From positions 1 through 46,982 of the forward strand of contig CAWDMC010000026.1 in the NCBI GenBank assembly GCA_963803295.1: 46,982 bases of DNA. The letters run 5' to 3'. Below the pieces are notes generated by a model. That model searched no databases. It saw nothing but the letters and a program-made list of their open reading frames with translations, and had not been told where the DNA came from. Source of the stretch: CAWDMC01 sp963803295 (lineage in GTDB: Bacteria; Acidobacteriota; Terriglobia; UBA7540). Shown one piece after another: positions 8,856 through 17,815 of the stretch. The position numbers and the translations under genes were made by a program. Within the stretch, counting starts at the first letter, position 1. Each line of letters begins with the position of its first letter.

Positions 8856-9013
8856 CTATCGGACAAGTTAGCAATTGGATGATTATTCGCTATCTCAGGC
8901 GACCGCGTAGCAATGGGCCTCCCGGCGGCGGGGCTTTTCACCGCCACGACCTCGATGCTCAGGGGCGGAGCTTCAGACAATCGGAATGTTTCGTCAGTGA
9001 GAGAGGAGGCAAC

Positions 9014-12000
9014 ATGCTGAAGAGTAGGTTAGCGTTGATGATTTTCGTCATCAGTCTACTGTTCCTTATTCCTCCCACTGCAGTGGCCCAGACCTTCTAC
9101 GGCAGCATCGTGGGGACGGTCACAGATAGCACTGGTGCCGTCGTCCCTGACACCGCCGTGACCCTGTCTAATATAGGAACTGGTGAGAAGCGATCCATGC
9201 AAACGGATCCAGCAGGTTCCTATAGCTTTCTCAATCTGGTCATGGGGAACTACCGCCTGGAGGCGGAGAAATCCGGATTCAAGCGATTCACCCGCGCACC
9301 CCTGAACGTGCAGGTCCAGAACGTTCTTGGCATCGATATCAAACTTGAAGTCGGGGCCGTGAGCCAAACCGTCGAAGTGACAGCCGCCACGCCCTTGCTT
9401 CAGCCGGAAACCTCCTCACTTGGCACGGTGGTGGAAGACCGGAAGGTGCAGGACCTCCCAGTCAACGGTCGCAACCCGCTGGCGCTTGCTGCGCTGGTGC
9501 CCGGTGTGGTGCCCGGGGGCTTCTCACAGGTCAATCCCGCCACCAACAATTTCACGGCCTGGGGAAATTTTTCTATTGGCGGCGCGCAACTCAACTCGTC
9601 GGAAATGATCTGGGACAATATGCCCCAAAGCGTCAGCATTCTGAACGGCGTCGCCTACATACCCACCGAGGATGTGGTGCAAGAGTTCAAAGTGCAGACG
9701 AACAATTTCCAGGCGGAGTTCAGCCATACCTCCGGCGGAATAATGAACCTGACAACGAAGTCGGGCACCAATAAATTGCACGGCACAGCTTATGAGTTCA
9801 TGCGTAACAACGTTCTGGACGCAAATACATTCTTCGATAACGCGAGCGGAGTCGATATCGCGCCTTTGAGGCAAAACCAGTTTGGATTCACACTAGGCGG
9901 GCCGCTGACAATTCCCCATGTGTACAATGGAAAGGACAAGACCTTCGTGTTCGGGGGGTGGGAGGGGTTCCGTCAACGCAAGGGTGTGTCCTTCCTTTAC
10001 AACGTCCCTTCGGCATTGGAACGGACAGGCGACTTCAGTCAACTCCTTGACGCGAGCGGCAATCCGGTTCCCATTTACAATCCCACGACGACGCGGCCCG
10101 ATCCGAACAACCCCGGCCACTATCTGCGTGATCAGGTCCAATGCAATGGCGCCATGAACGCAATGTGTCCTGGCGCACTCGATCCTTCCGGCGTAGCCTT
10201 CTTGAAACTGTGGCCCTTGCCCAACAGGCCGCCTGCTTTCCCAGGAACGGACATCAACAACTGGGCGGGCAATGCGAGCTGGGCAAATGACTCCGACCAG
10301 GTCGATGTCCGTGTAGACAGAATTGTTAGCGATAAGCAACGGATCATGTCGCGGTACGGGTTCTACCGTATCGACACCCCGGGCGTTGATCCCTTCCACA
10401 ACAAGACGACAACAGTGGACTACGGCGCCGTGCAAAGTCACAAAATCAATGACATCGTTTTCGAAGATACCTATACCTTCTCGCCCACTACGGTTCTGCA
10501 AGCGCGCTATGGTTACATCCGCTTCGGCTTTACTCGAGCGCCAGCCAGCCTGGGCCAGGATTTGACACAATTCGGGCTTCCTGCCGCATTGAACAGTGAG
10601 GTTTGGAAGCAACACATTCCAGTAATTGGAATGCAAACGATCAAGAGCTTCGACGCTTCCACTGGGAGTGCGATCTTCGGCGCCCAGGAAACTCATTACG
10701 CCGGCGCCAGCCTCACGAAAATAATGGGCCGTAGCACCTGGAAGTTCGGAACCGAGATGCGATGGTACCGGGTGAGCTACACGCAAAGCAACAATGCCAG
10801 CGGAAATTTCAATTTTGACAACGGGTTCACATCCTTGGATCCCACGGCCTCTCCGCGGGTGGGAGGGTACGATGTGGCCTCGTTGCTGATGGGGTTTCCG
10901 GCCAACGGAGGTTCCAGTCAGCAATTGGAGCTCCCCCTCCTGAGCTTTTACCGCGGCTTTTACGCGCAAAACGACCTTCGGGTGACGAACAAGCTGACCT
11001 TGAACCTGGGCCTGCGATATGACCAGGAATCGGGTTACACAGACCGCCATGACCGGCTCAGCTTCTGGATGCCGAACTCGCCGTCGCCACTCTCGTCCCC
11101 CGCGGTCGCTACCGGCATTGAGGCCGCATGCATGAAAGACGGCGTTCAGATCTGCTCTGGCGTACCCAATGCTCAGACCATGGGCAAGTACGGGCTAGTT
11201 GCTTCTTCGGACCGCCCAGACCGCCACCAGCAGGACACATTTTTCAAGGAATTTGCTCCGAGGTTCGGATTTGCCTACCACCTTCATGAGAAAACGGTGC
11301 TTCGGGGTGGCCTCGGAATGTATTGGCTGCCCTTCCACCTCATGGTAAATGAGGGGACGAACTCAAATCCTGTCGCCGGTATTAGTACCAATTACGTGGC
11401 TTCTCACGACAATGGCCTAACTCCGGCAGGAAAGCTTGACAATCCTTTCCCGACAGGCATTGTCCGGCCACCCGGACGCGATCCATCCTATCAGAGCACC
11501 ATTCTGGAGGAGGGAGGCGGCAGCACACTCATCCCTGGCGGTAAAGGGAATCACACCGGATATACGGAACAGTGGAATTTCAATATCCAACAGGAGATGC
11601 CGAGGGATGTCTTCCTTGACATCGCTTATGCCGGAAGTAAGGGAGTTAAGATTCCCCAGTATTATCTCGCCATAGGCCAAATGCCTACCCAATACCGGTC
11701 TCTACGGTCGGCGCTTAATGACCAACTTCCTAATCCTTTCTTTGGCTTGATAGATACGGGACCTTTGTCCAGCGCGACGGTTTCGCGCCAGCAACTGCTA
11801 TCGCCTCTGCCGCAATATACGGGGGCAGGACTTATTTGGCCTTACTCCGGCAAATCGATCTATCATTCCATGCAACTCAAAGTGGACAAGCGGTTCAAGG
11901 GCGGATCAGCGCTCCTCGTGGCCTACACAGTCTCCAAGCTCATTTCTGACACCGACAGCCAGACCAGTTGGCTACAAGGAGAAGCCGGTGGCTGGCCACA

Positions 12001-12592
12001 GAACTTCTATAACCGCAGGGCCGAGCGTTCATTGAGCAGCTATGATATTCCCCAGCGCGCGGTCATCAGCTATACCTTGGATTTGCCTCTGGGACGGGGG
12101 AAGAGATTACTCGGAGGTGTTCAGGGTCCAGCCGACAAGCTCGTCTCAGGCTGGGCGGTCAACGGCATCACAACGCTGCAGAGCGGCATGCCGATTTGGG
12201 TAGGCGCACTTACCGCCACCCGGCCTGATAGCACCGGCCAGAGCGCCAAGCTCAACACCGCTGCTAAAAGCAGACTTACGGAGTGGTTCAACACCAACGT
12301 GTTTACACAACCTGACTCCTACAACGCCTTCGGCGGGGGGAATGTGTCCCGAACCTTGCCTGATACGCGGGTGGAAGGCGAAAAGAACTTTGACTTCTCC
12401 ATTTTCAAGAATACCTATTTTGGACCTGAAGGAAGGCTGAACGTGCAATTCCGTGGCGAGTTCTTCAATCTGTTCAATCGAGTTCAATTTGGCTATCCCG
12501 GTAACACGCTTGGGACTTCTGGCTTTGGTGTAATCAGTTCCCAATTGAACGAGCCGCGGGAAGTACAACTGGGTCTGAAGTTTATTTTCTGA
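9014..12592 (+). CDS. TonB-dependent receptor with carboxypeptidase-regulatory-like domain
   Basis: 1,192 residues from ATG 9014, with a strong ribosome-binding site AGGAGG at 9004-9009; the longer frame from 8879 lacks one. An N-terminal signal peptide (LALMIFVISLLFLIPPTAVA) precedes a carboxypeptidase D regulatory-like beta domain (FYGSIVGTVTDSTGAVVPDT, about residues 28-110). A plug region follows with DLPVNGRNPLALAALVPGVV, then a long outer-membrane beta barrel that ends in hydrophobic LGLKFIF, as expected for a barrel C-terminus. This Oar/acidobacterial-type receptor imports substrates, often oligosaccharides, across the outer membrane using TonB energy. The downstream GH2 genes on the same strand suggest glycan uptake; the substrate cannot be told from the sequence. 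Confidence 0.93.
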   Translation: MLKSRLALMIFVISLLFLIPPTAVAQTFYGSIVGTVTDSTGAVVPDTAVTLSNIGTGEKRSMQTDPAGSYSFLNLVMGNYRLEAEKSGFKRFTRAPLNVQVQNVLGIDIKLEVGAVSQTVEVTAATPLLQPETSSLGTVVEDRKVQDLPVNGRNPLALAALVPGVVPGGFSQVNPATNNFTAWGNFSIGGAQLNSSEMIWDNMPQSVSILNGVAYIPTEDVVQEFKVQTNNFQAEFSHTSGGIMNLTTKSGTNKLHGTAYEFMRNNVLDANTFFDNASGVDIAPLRQNQFGFTLGGPLTIPHVYNGKDKTFVFGGWEGFRQRKGVSFLYNVPSALERTGDFSQLLDASGNPVPIYNPTTTRPDPNNPGHYLRDQVQCNGAMNAMCPGALDPSGVAFLKLWPLPNRPPAFPGTDINNWAGNASWANDSDQVDVRVDRIVSDKQRIMSRYGFYRIDTPGVDPFHNKTTTVDYGAVQSHKINDIVFEDTYTFSPTTVLQARYGYIRFGFTRAPASLGQDLTQFGLPAALNSEVWKQHIPVIGMQTIKSFDASTGSAIFGAQETHYAGASLTKIMGRSTWKFGTEMRWYRVSYTQSNNASGNFNFDNGFTSLDPTASPRVGGYDVASLLMGFPANGGSSQQLELPLLSFYRGFYAQNDLRVTNKLTLNLGLRYDQESGYTDRHDRLSFWMPNSPSPLSSPAVATGIEAACMKDGVQICSGVPNAQTMGKYGLVASSDRPDRHQQDTFFKEFAPRFGFAYHLHEKTVLRGGLGMYWLPFHLMVNEGTNSNPVAGISTNYVASHDNGLTPAGKLDNPFPTGIVRPPGRDPSYQSTILEEGGGSTLIPGGKGNHTGYTEQWNFNIQQEMPRDVFLDIAYAGSKGVKIPQYYLAIGQMPTQYRSLRSALNDQLPNPFFGLIDTGPLSSATVSRQQLLSPLPQYTGAGLIWPYSGKSIYHSMQLKVDKRFKGGSALLVAYTVSKLISDTDSQTSWLQGEAGGWPQNFYNRRAERSLSSYDIPQRAVISYTLDLPLGRGKRLLGGVQGPADKLVSGWAVNGITTLQSGMPIWVGALTATRPDSTGQSAKLNTAAKSRLTEWFNTNVFTQPDSYNAFGGGNVSRTLPDTRVEGEKNFDFSIFKNTYFGPEGRLNVQFRGEFFNLFNRVQFGYPGNTLGTSGFGVISSQLNEPREVQLGLKFIF

Positions 12593-13036
12593 GGCTTGGC
12601 GGGTAGCCGAGAGAGTCTTCAGGACGCGTCGTACTGAAGGAAGGGGGGCGGATTTGTTCGCTCAGGGCTACCTCTGAGCAACCCAAACCATGCCTTTGTT
12701 CGCTTCACAAAAAGGACACTTACTGACGCTCCGCATGAAAGGGCCATTCGTTCTCCGTAACGTGCAAGGAGTCTTGCTTCATTTCTGACCAAGACCAACG
12801 GGCGCGAGGCGCCTGCAATCTCTCGACTTTCCCATCACGCTTCAACATAAGGACGATCCCCTGTTTAGCTGTGCCCGTCCCTCCGGGGGTGCACTTTTAG
12901 TCTGAGAGAGCTCGTGCTTGTGGCCGCCTTATCGCTCCCAGAGCAGTCTGCCACTTGTTCGAGCGGGCAGACCCCTCCGAAGAGCTGCTGTTCAACGGTC
13001 CTCTTTACATGTCAGTTCATCTACGGAAGGGTTGTC
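12593..13036. other. Gap between the receptor and the first GH2 gene
   Basis: About 440 bp with no supported gene. It contains a short GC-rich stem (GGCGC-GAG-GCGCC near 12800). I see no clear T-tract terminator and no convincing -35/-10 pair, so it is uncertain whether the GH2 group is transcribed with the receptor. Confidence 0.5.
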
Positions 13037-15883
13037 GTGAATACTCGGATGTTTGTTGCAATTCTCCCGCTTCTGGCCCAATGGCCGGTCTGTGCCGTAA
13101 TCATGGCTCAGGAAGAAGGGAGAAACCTCTGGCAGCCCTACTATATCTCGCCTCGCGCTGGGGACCAGCATGTCTCGCTCGATGGTGATTGGGAATTAAG
13201 CTATCGCGATACGCCGGTCAAAAGCCTGCAAGAACTCGTGCAACAGTCCAGATGGCTTCATGTGAACGTCCCGAGTTCGGTACAGTGGGCCCTTTATCGC
13301 TCCGGAGAATTACCTCATCCCTATTACCATCTGAACTCAAAGAAGTACACGTGGGTGCCGGACAGGGTCTGGTACTACCGCAAGCACTTTCAACTTACGC
13401 GATCAGTGTCGAGTGAATTCGTTTTCCTTTGTTTTGACGGGCTAGGATATTACTCGAAGGTGTGGCTGAACGGTCGGTTGTTGGGACAGCACGCAGGGAT
13501 GTTTGGAGGACCGATAGTGGAAGTCGGTCGGTCGCTTCGCCAGAATGACCCAAACGAAGTAATTGTAGAGGCTCGAGCACCAAGTTACGGACGGCCATCT
13601 TGGACCTATAAGTCGCTCGAAGACGTCATAGTGCCCTGGGGAATCGGCGGGGGCGAACCGTACGTAACGGGAAACAGTGGGATCGAGACAAAGGAGTTTC
13701 TCCCGTTCGGGATGTGGAGAGGAGTGAGACTTGACATTGTTCCACGTACCCACTTGGAACGGCCGTTTCTGGTCACACAGGAGGCGAGCCGCCAGGAAGC
13801 TCGGTTGATTCTGACGGCCGAGGTGCTAGCCGATACGAACTCCCTTGCCTTTCGGCTGCACTCCTTGAAGAACGAGATTCTTGAGACTTACCGCGATGGC
13901 TGGACGTCAAAAGCTGTCAAGCGACCATTGAGCTTACAAGTTCAGTTTGTTGAAAAGGGTGGATCGCAACCGGTTCTAAGTCAGACGTTTCCTTTGCAGA
14001 TCTATGAGGGCCGGAACTGGTTCAAAAAGGAAATTAGGCTGCCATCGCCGAAGCTCTGGTGGCCAAACGGGATGGGGAAACCAGACCTCTACACAGTAAG
14101 ACTATCCCTAATAAGCGAAGGTCACGCCATTGACGACTTGGTTTACGATTTTGGAATTCGAACTATCCGAACCGTGCCGAGCTCAGGTCCTCGCACTCAG
14201 GACCGTTGGTCGAACTGGCAGTTCGTTGTTAATGGTCGTCCCCTCTTTGTTAAGGGGGTGAATTGGGCTTGGCCTATGGATGTTCTGCTGAATCTGCCGC
14301 GTGAGCGCTACGTTTGGCAGCTCGAAGCTGCCCGTACAGCCGGGATCCAGATGATACGCGTTTGGGGTGGGGGGAATCCCGAGACCGAGGAGTTCTTTGC
14401 TCTTTGCGACGAGCTTGGGATGATGGTCTGGGAGGATTTCCCTATAGCCAATACGGACACGCCGGGATGGAAGCAGGACGTGTGGGAATCGCAGGCGCTG
14501 CAAATCATATTCAGGCTCCGTAATCATCCTTCACTCGCGGTCTGGTGCGGAGGTAACGAGTTCAACCCGTACTCGCTCGGAAACGCCGCGACCATTGGTA
14601 TATTGGAGAGGTCGGTAGCCGAGTTCGATGGTACGCGCGTCTTCACCAGGACTACTCCGGATTCGGGTGACGTTCACGTTTACCCCGACATGGATCCAAC
14701 CTGGTACGCCCGAGTCTATCGCTTGGTCCCTTTCGTGAGCGAGATAGGCGTTTTTGACATGTGTGAGCCGGAATCAATGCGTGAGGTGGTGGATCCTCGA
14801 GAATTTGAGGCGCGGCTATCCGGAATATTCAGCAAAGAATTCGCTATCTCCCATCCCCAATTCGTCCACCACTTTCTGCAATATAAGCTAGAGGGTCCGC
14901 AGCAAAGCATGTGGAGCCGAGCGTCTCAAGTGGATGACATCTCGGCACCAACACTCGAGAGTTTAATCGATGCTTCGCGTGCCGCAGTGGGCGAATTCTT
15001 CCAGATCACCTCGGACGTCCTTCAAGCCAATTACCCTGTGACCACCGGGCTGATGCCCTGGTCCTTCACAATCCCCTGGCCGATCGTCTTCCCTGCCTGG
15101 ATTGACGCGTTCGATCAGGCAACGGCAGAATACTATTTTCTGAAGCGCACCTACGAGCCGACCCATGTAGTGGTCCGGCTACCGCACCTCGTCTGGACCA
15201 CAGGCGAGACGATGCCCGTCTCTGTAGCCGTCATTCATTCGCCTGAACAGGCTTGGGCAGACTTGAGGGTTTCGGTCGAGGTCTTCGATGCATCATTCGA
15301 GTCGAGATGGCGGGCGGAACGCCCTATTACCTTGACGCCGGGTCCTTCAGTGAACGATCGCGACTTAGGACTATTCACCATACCAGTAGATTTCGAAGAC
15401 AAGTTCTTTTTCCTGGTTGCCGAGTTGAAGGATGCCGGCGGAGAACTGATATCGCGCTCGGTTTACTGGCCCCGCTGCCTCAGGGTGATGAAAGACCTGG
15501 AGTTCCGAAGAAAGTACCGTGGATCGCCTCAGCCTTCCCTCATGTTTGAACATGGGCCGTGGCTTCGCCCGCAGGTGGCAACGACGCAAACGACGCTAGA
15601 ACTGGCTCTCGTTTCGCACCACAAACTAGAGCAAAACCGGAGTCGTCTAAAGATACAGGTAAAGAATACCGGCTCCACGCCTGCTTTTTTCACACAGATC
15701 GACGTCACGGATACGAAGCGAGCTTTCTATGGTAGCGACAACTTCTTCTGGTTGCCTCCCGGAGAAGTTCGATCGCTAGAATTCAGCGTTCTTTGGCGGG
15801 ATCCCTCCACGCGTGAAAGGGCATTGGTCACAATACAGGCCTGGAACGCGGAAACGAAACGAGTGGCGATCTCCGGCCGCTAA
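13037..15883 (+). CDS. Glycoside hydrolase family 2, beta-mannosidase/exo-glucosaminidase-like (copy 1)
   Basis: About 948 residues. I take GTG 13037 because GGAAGG at 13025-13030 sits 6 nt before it; ATG 13049 is the alternative. A signal peptide is plausible (MFVAILPLLAQWPVCAVI). The N-terminal sugar-binding jelly roll has VNVPSSVQWALYRSGELPHP and VWYYRKHF. The TIM barrel carries the acid/base in CGGNEFNPY (Glu about 508) and the presumed nucleophile in VSEIG (Glu about 569), both as in GH2 mannosidases and exo-glucosaminidases. It removes terminal beta-linked sugars from oligosaccharides, probably in the periplasm. It is closely related to the gene at 17816, and a CRTAC1-like gene lies between them. 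Confidence 0.88.
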   Translation: MNTRMFVAILPLLAQWPVCAVIMAQEEGRNLWQPYYISPRAGDQHVSLDGDWELSYRDTPVKSLQELVQQSRWLHVNVPSSVQWALYRSGELPHPYYHLNSKKYTWVPDRVWYYRKHFQLTRSVSSEFVFLCFDGLGYYSKVWLNGRLLGQHAGMFGGPIVEVGRSLRQNDPNEVIVEARAPSYGRPSWTYKSLEDVIVPWGIGGGEPYVTGNSGIETKEFLPFGMWRGVRLDIVPRTHLERPFLVTQEASRQEARLILTAEVLADTNSLAFRLHSLKNEILETYRDGWTSKAVKRPLSLQVQFVEKGGSQPVLSQTFPLQIYEGRNWFKKEIRLPSPKLWWPNGMGKPDLYTVRLSLISEGHAIDDLVYDFGIRTIRTVPSSGPRTQDRWSNWQFVVNGRPLFVKGVNWAWPMDVLLNLPRERYVWQLEAARTAGIQMIRVWGGGNPETEEFFALCDELGMMVWEDFPIANTDTPGWKQDVWESQALQIIFRLRNHPSLAVWCGGNEFNPYSLGNAATIGILERSVAEFDGTRVFTRTTPDSGDVHVYPDMDPTWYARVYRLVPFVSEIGVFDMCEPESMREVVDPREFEARLSGIFSKEFAISHPQFVHHFLQYKLEGPQQSMWSRASQVDDISAPTLESLIDASRAAVGEFFQITSDVLQANYPVTTGLMPWSFTIPWPIVFPAWIDAFDQATAEYYFLKRTYEPTHVVVRLPHLVWTTGETMPVSVAVIHSPEQAWADLRVSVEVFDASFESRWRAERPITLTPGPSVNDRDLGLFTIPVDFEDKFFFLVAELKDAGGELISRSVYWPRCLRVMKDLEFRRKYRGSPQPSLMFEHGPWLRPQVATTQTTLELALVSHHKLEQNRSRLKIQVKNTGSTPAFFTQIDVTDTKRAFYGSDNFFWLPPGEVRSLEFSVLWRDPSTRERALVTIQAWNAETKRVAISGR

Positions 15884-15932
15884 GTTGAGTTGATTACTCT
15901 GGCCCTGGGGCAGAAGTTGCTGCCTTGACGAG

Positions 15933-17744
15933 ATGATTCGAAGCGTGATGAATTGCGCCTTTCTCAATGCAAAGAAAGGCGGCACCGCCGCCGCTACTCA
16001 AGGCGGGCTCGCCCTGCTTTCCCGAACCGGTCTCCTCGGGCTGGCGTTTGCACTCGCGGTTGCACTACTCATCGGCGCGCTCTTGTTTGTGGCGAAGCCG
16101 GCTCTGCCCGGTACTCTCCCCAGTCATCTGCCGGTTTTTGTCGATGTTACTCGGCAAGCCGGGCTGGCGGGTTTTTTCAACGTGCAGGGTAGTCCCCGGA
16201 AGGACTACATCCTCGAGTCCTTTGGAGGTGGAGCGGCGTTTCTTGATTACGACAATGACGGTTGGCTCGACGTGTTGCTAGTTCGTGGTAGCACAATTGA
16301 AAACCTCCTGAGTAGAGGCGGAGATCGCCCCTGTTCCCTTTATCACAACAACGGGGATGGAACGTTCACCGATGTGACCGAGAAGAACGGCTTAGCAGCC
16401 GCGCGCGGCTGGGGAATGGGTGTGGCCGCGGCTGACTATGACAATGACGGTTTTAAGGACATCTTCATAACCGGTTTCGGGAGGAACTTCCTTTTTCACA
16501 ATCAGGGGAACGGGACGTTCATAGACGTTACGGACAAGACTGGCGTCCGCGCGGGGGGATGGTCAACGGGCGCCGCATTTGCGGATTATGATCGCGATGG
16601 CTTTTTGGATCTCTATGTTGCCCGTTATGTGGAGTTCGACCCGGTTCATCCACCTCGCCGCAATTCCAGTTGCATATTTCAGGGTCTCGAAGTGTACTGC
16701 GGGCCCACAGGCTTCGTTGGACTTCCGGACATTTTGTACCACAACAATGGCAACGGCACATTTACGGAGGTCACTGCTCAGGCTGGCCTCACCGACCTGC
16801 AAAACAAGTATTACGGCCTGGGAGTAACCTGGGGAGATTATGATAACGACGGCTGGCCGGACGTGCTGGTGGCTAACGATATTACTCCACGGTATCTCTA
16901 TCGCAACAACAAGAATGGGACTTTCACCGACCAGGGCGCCATGTCGGGCGTGGCCTACGATGAGCAGGGCATGACGCAGGGCTCCATGGGTGTGGACTTC
17001 GGCGACTATGACAACGACGGCTGGCTGGATATTACCGAGACCAACTTTTCTCACGAACCCAAGGAGCTCTACCGTAACACGCAAAACGGTCTATTCAATG
17101 ATCTGACTTATCCTTCCGGAATTGGAGACATCTCGTATCACTATCTGAGTTGGGGAACCCAGTTCATTGACTACGATAACGATGGTTGGTTGGACATCTT
17201 CACCGTAAATGGACACGTTTATCCTGAAATGGACCGCCCCAATACCGGCACGACCTTTTCCCAACGACCTCTGCTGTTTCGGAACCGTGGGAACGGCACC
17301 TTCGAAGAAGTCGGGGAGATCTCGGGCGAAGCGATGAGAAGAAAGTATCTAGGCCGAGGCGCCGCTTACGGCGATTTCGACAATGATGGTGACATCGACG
17401 TTCTCGTGAATAATATTGACGGACATCCTATGCTCTTTCGAAATGACGGCGGAGACCGGTCTAACTGGGTGGAGATCAAGCTGGTCGGCAGCCGCAGCAA
17501 TCGTGACTCGGTCGGCGCGCGCTTGACGCTCCGGGCGGGCAATCTCAACATGATTCGTGAAATCAAAGCAGGGGGTAGCTTCGCCTCCACAAGTGACCCG
17601 CGAGCTCATTTCGGGTTGGGCAAAGCGACGGGGATCGATTCTCTCGAGATCCGTTGGCCCTCAGGTACAGTCGAGACACTCAAAAATCTACCGATCAACA
17701 AAATCCTGAGGCTCACGGAAGGCAAAGACGGAAGCGGCGGCTAG
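15933..17744 (+). CDS. CRTAC1-like FG-GAP/ASPIC-UnbV repeat protein, membrane-anchored
   Basis: 603 residues from ATG 15933, 49 bp after the GH2 stop. One transmembrane or export segment (LLGLAFALAVALLIGALLFV, about residues 32-51) is followed by a beta-propeller of FG-GAP/VCBS repeats. At least seven Asp-rich calcium loops are visible: DYDNDGWLDVLL, DYDNDGFKDIFI, DYDRDGFLDLYV, DYDNDGWPDVLV, DYDNDGWLDITE, DYDNDGWLDIFT and DFDNDGDIDVLV. The C-terminus is an ASPIC/UnbV domain (SVGARLTLRAGN, then SLEIRWPSGTVETL). Such proteins bind calcium and probably carbohydrate or protein partners outside the cytoplasm. Its place between two GH2 genes suggests a role in glycan binding, which is inferred only from context. 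Confidence 0.88.
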   Translation: MIRSVMNCAFLNAKKGGTAAATQGGLALLSRTGLLGLAFALAVALLIGALLFVAKPALPGTLPSHLPVFVDVTRQAGLAGFFNVQGSPRKDYILESFGGGAAFLDYDNDGWLDVLLVRGSTIENLLSRGGDRPCSLYHNNGDGTFTDVTEKNGLAAARGWGMGVAAADYDNDGFKDIFITGFGRNFLFHNQGNGTFIDVTDKTGVRAGGWSTGAAFADYDRDGFLDLYVARYVEFDPVHPPRRNSSCIFQGLEVYCGPTGFVGLPDILYHNNGNGTFTEVTAQAGLTDLQNKYYGLGVTWGDYDNDGWPDVLVANDITPRYLYRNNKNGTFTDQGAMSGVAYDEQGMTQGSMGVDFGDYDNDGWLDITETNFSHEPKELYRNTQNGLFNDLTYPSGIGDISYHYLSWGTQFIDYDNDGWLDIFTVNGHVYPEMDRPNTGTTFSQRPLLFRNRGNGTFEEVGEISGEAMRRKYLGRGAAYGDFDNDGDIDVLVNNIDGHPMLFRNDGGDRSNWVEIKLVGSRSNRDSVGARLTLRAGNLNMIREIKAGGSFASTSDPRAHFGLGKATGIDSLEIRWPSGTVETLKNLPINKILRLTEGKDGSGG

Positions 17745-17815
17745 TTCCGAACACCCTGCGAATCCGCTCGACCAAACCTACAATTCCGCAATTCTGCCCG
17801 AGGGGGCAAAGTCCA

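Noticed and set aside
9893..11050. 385-aa minus-strand ORF inside the TonB receptor
   Set aside because: The plus strand is a clear receptor barrel; the antisense frame shows no domain.
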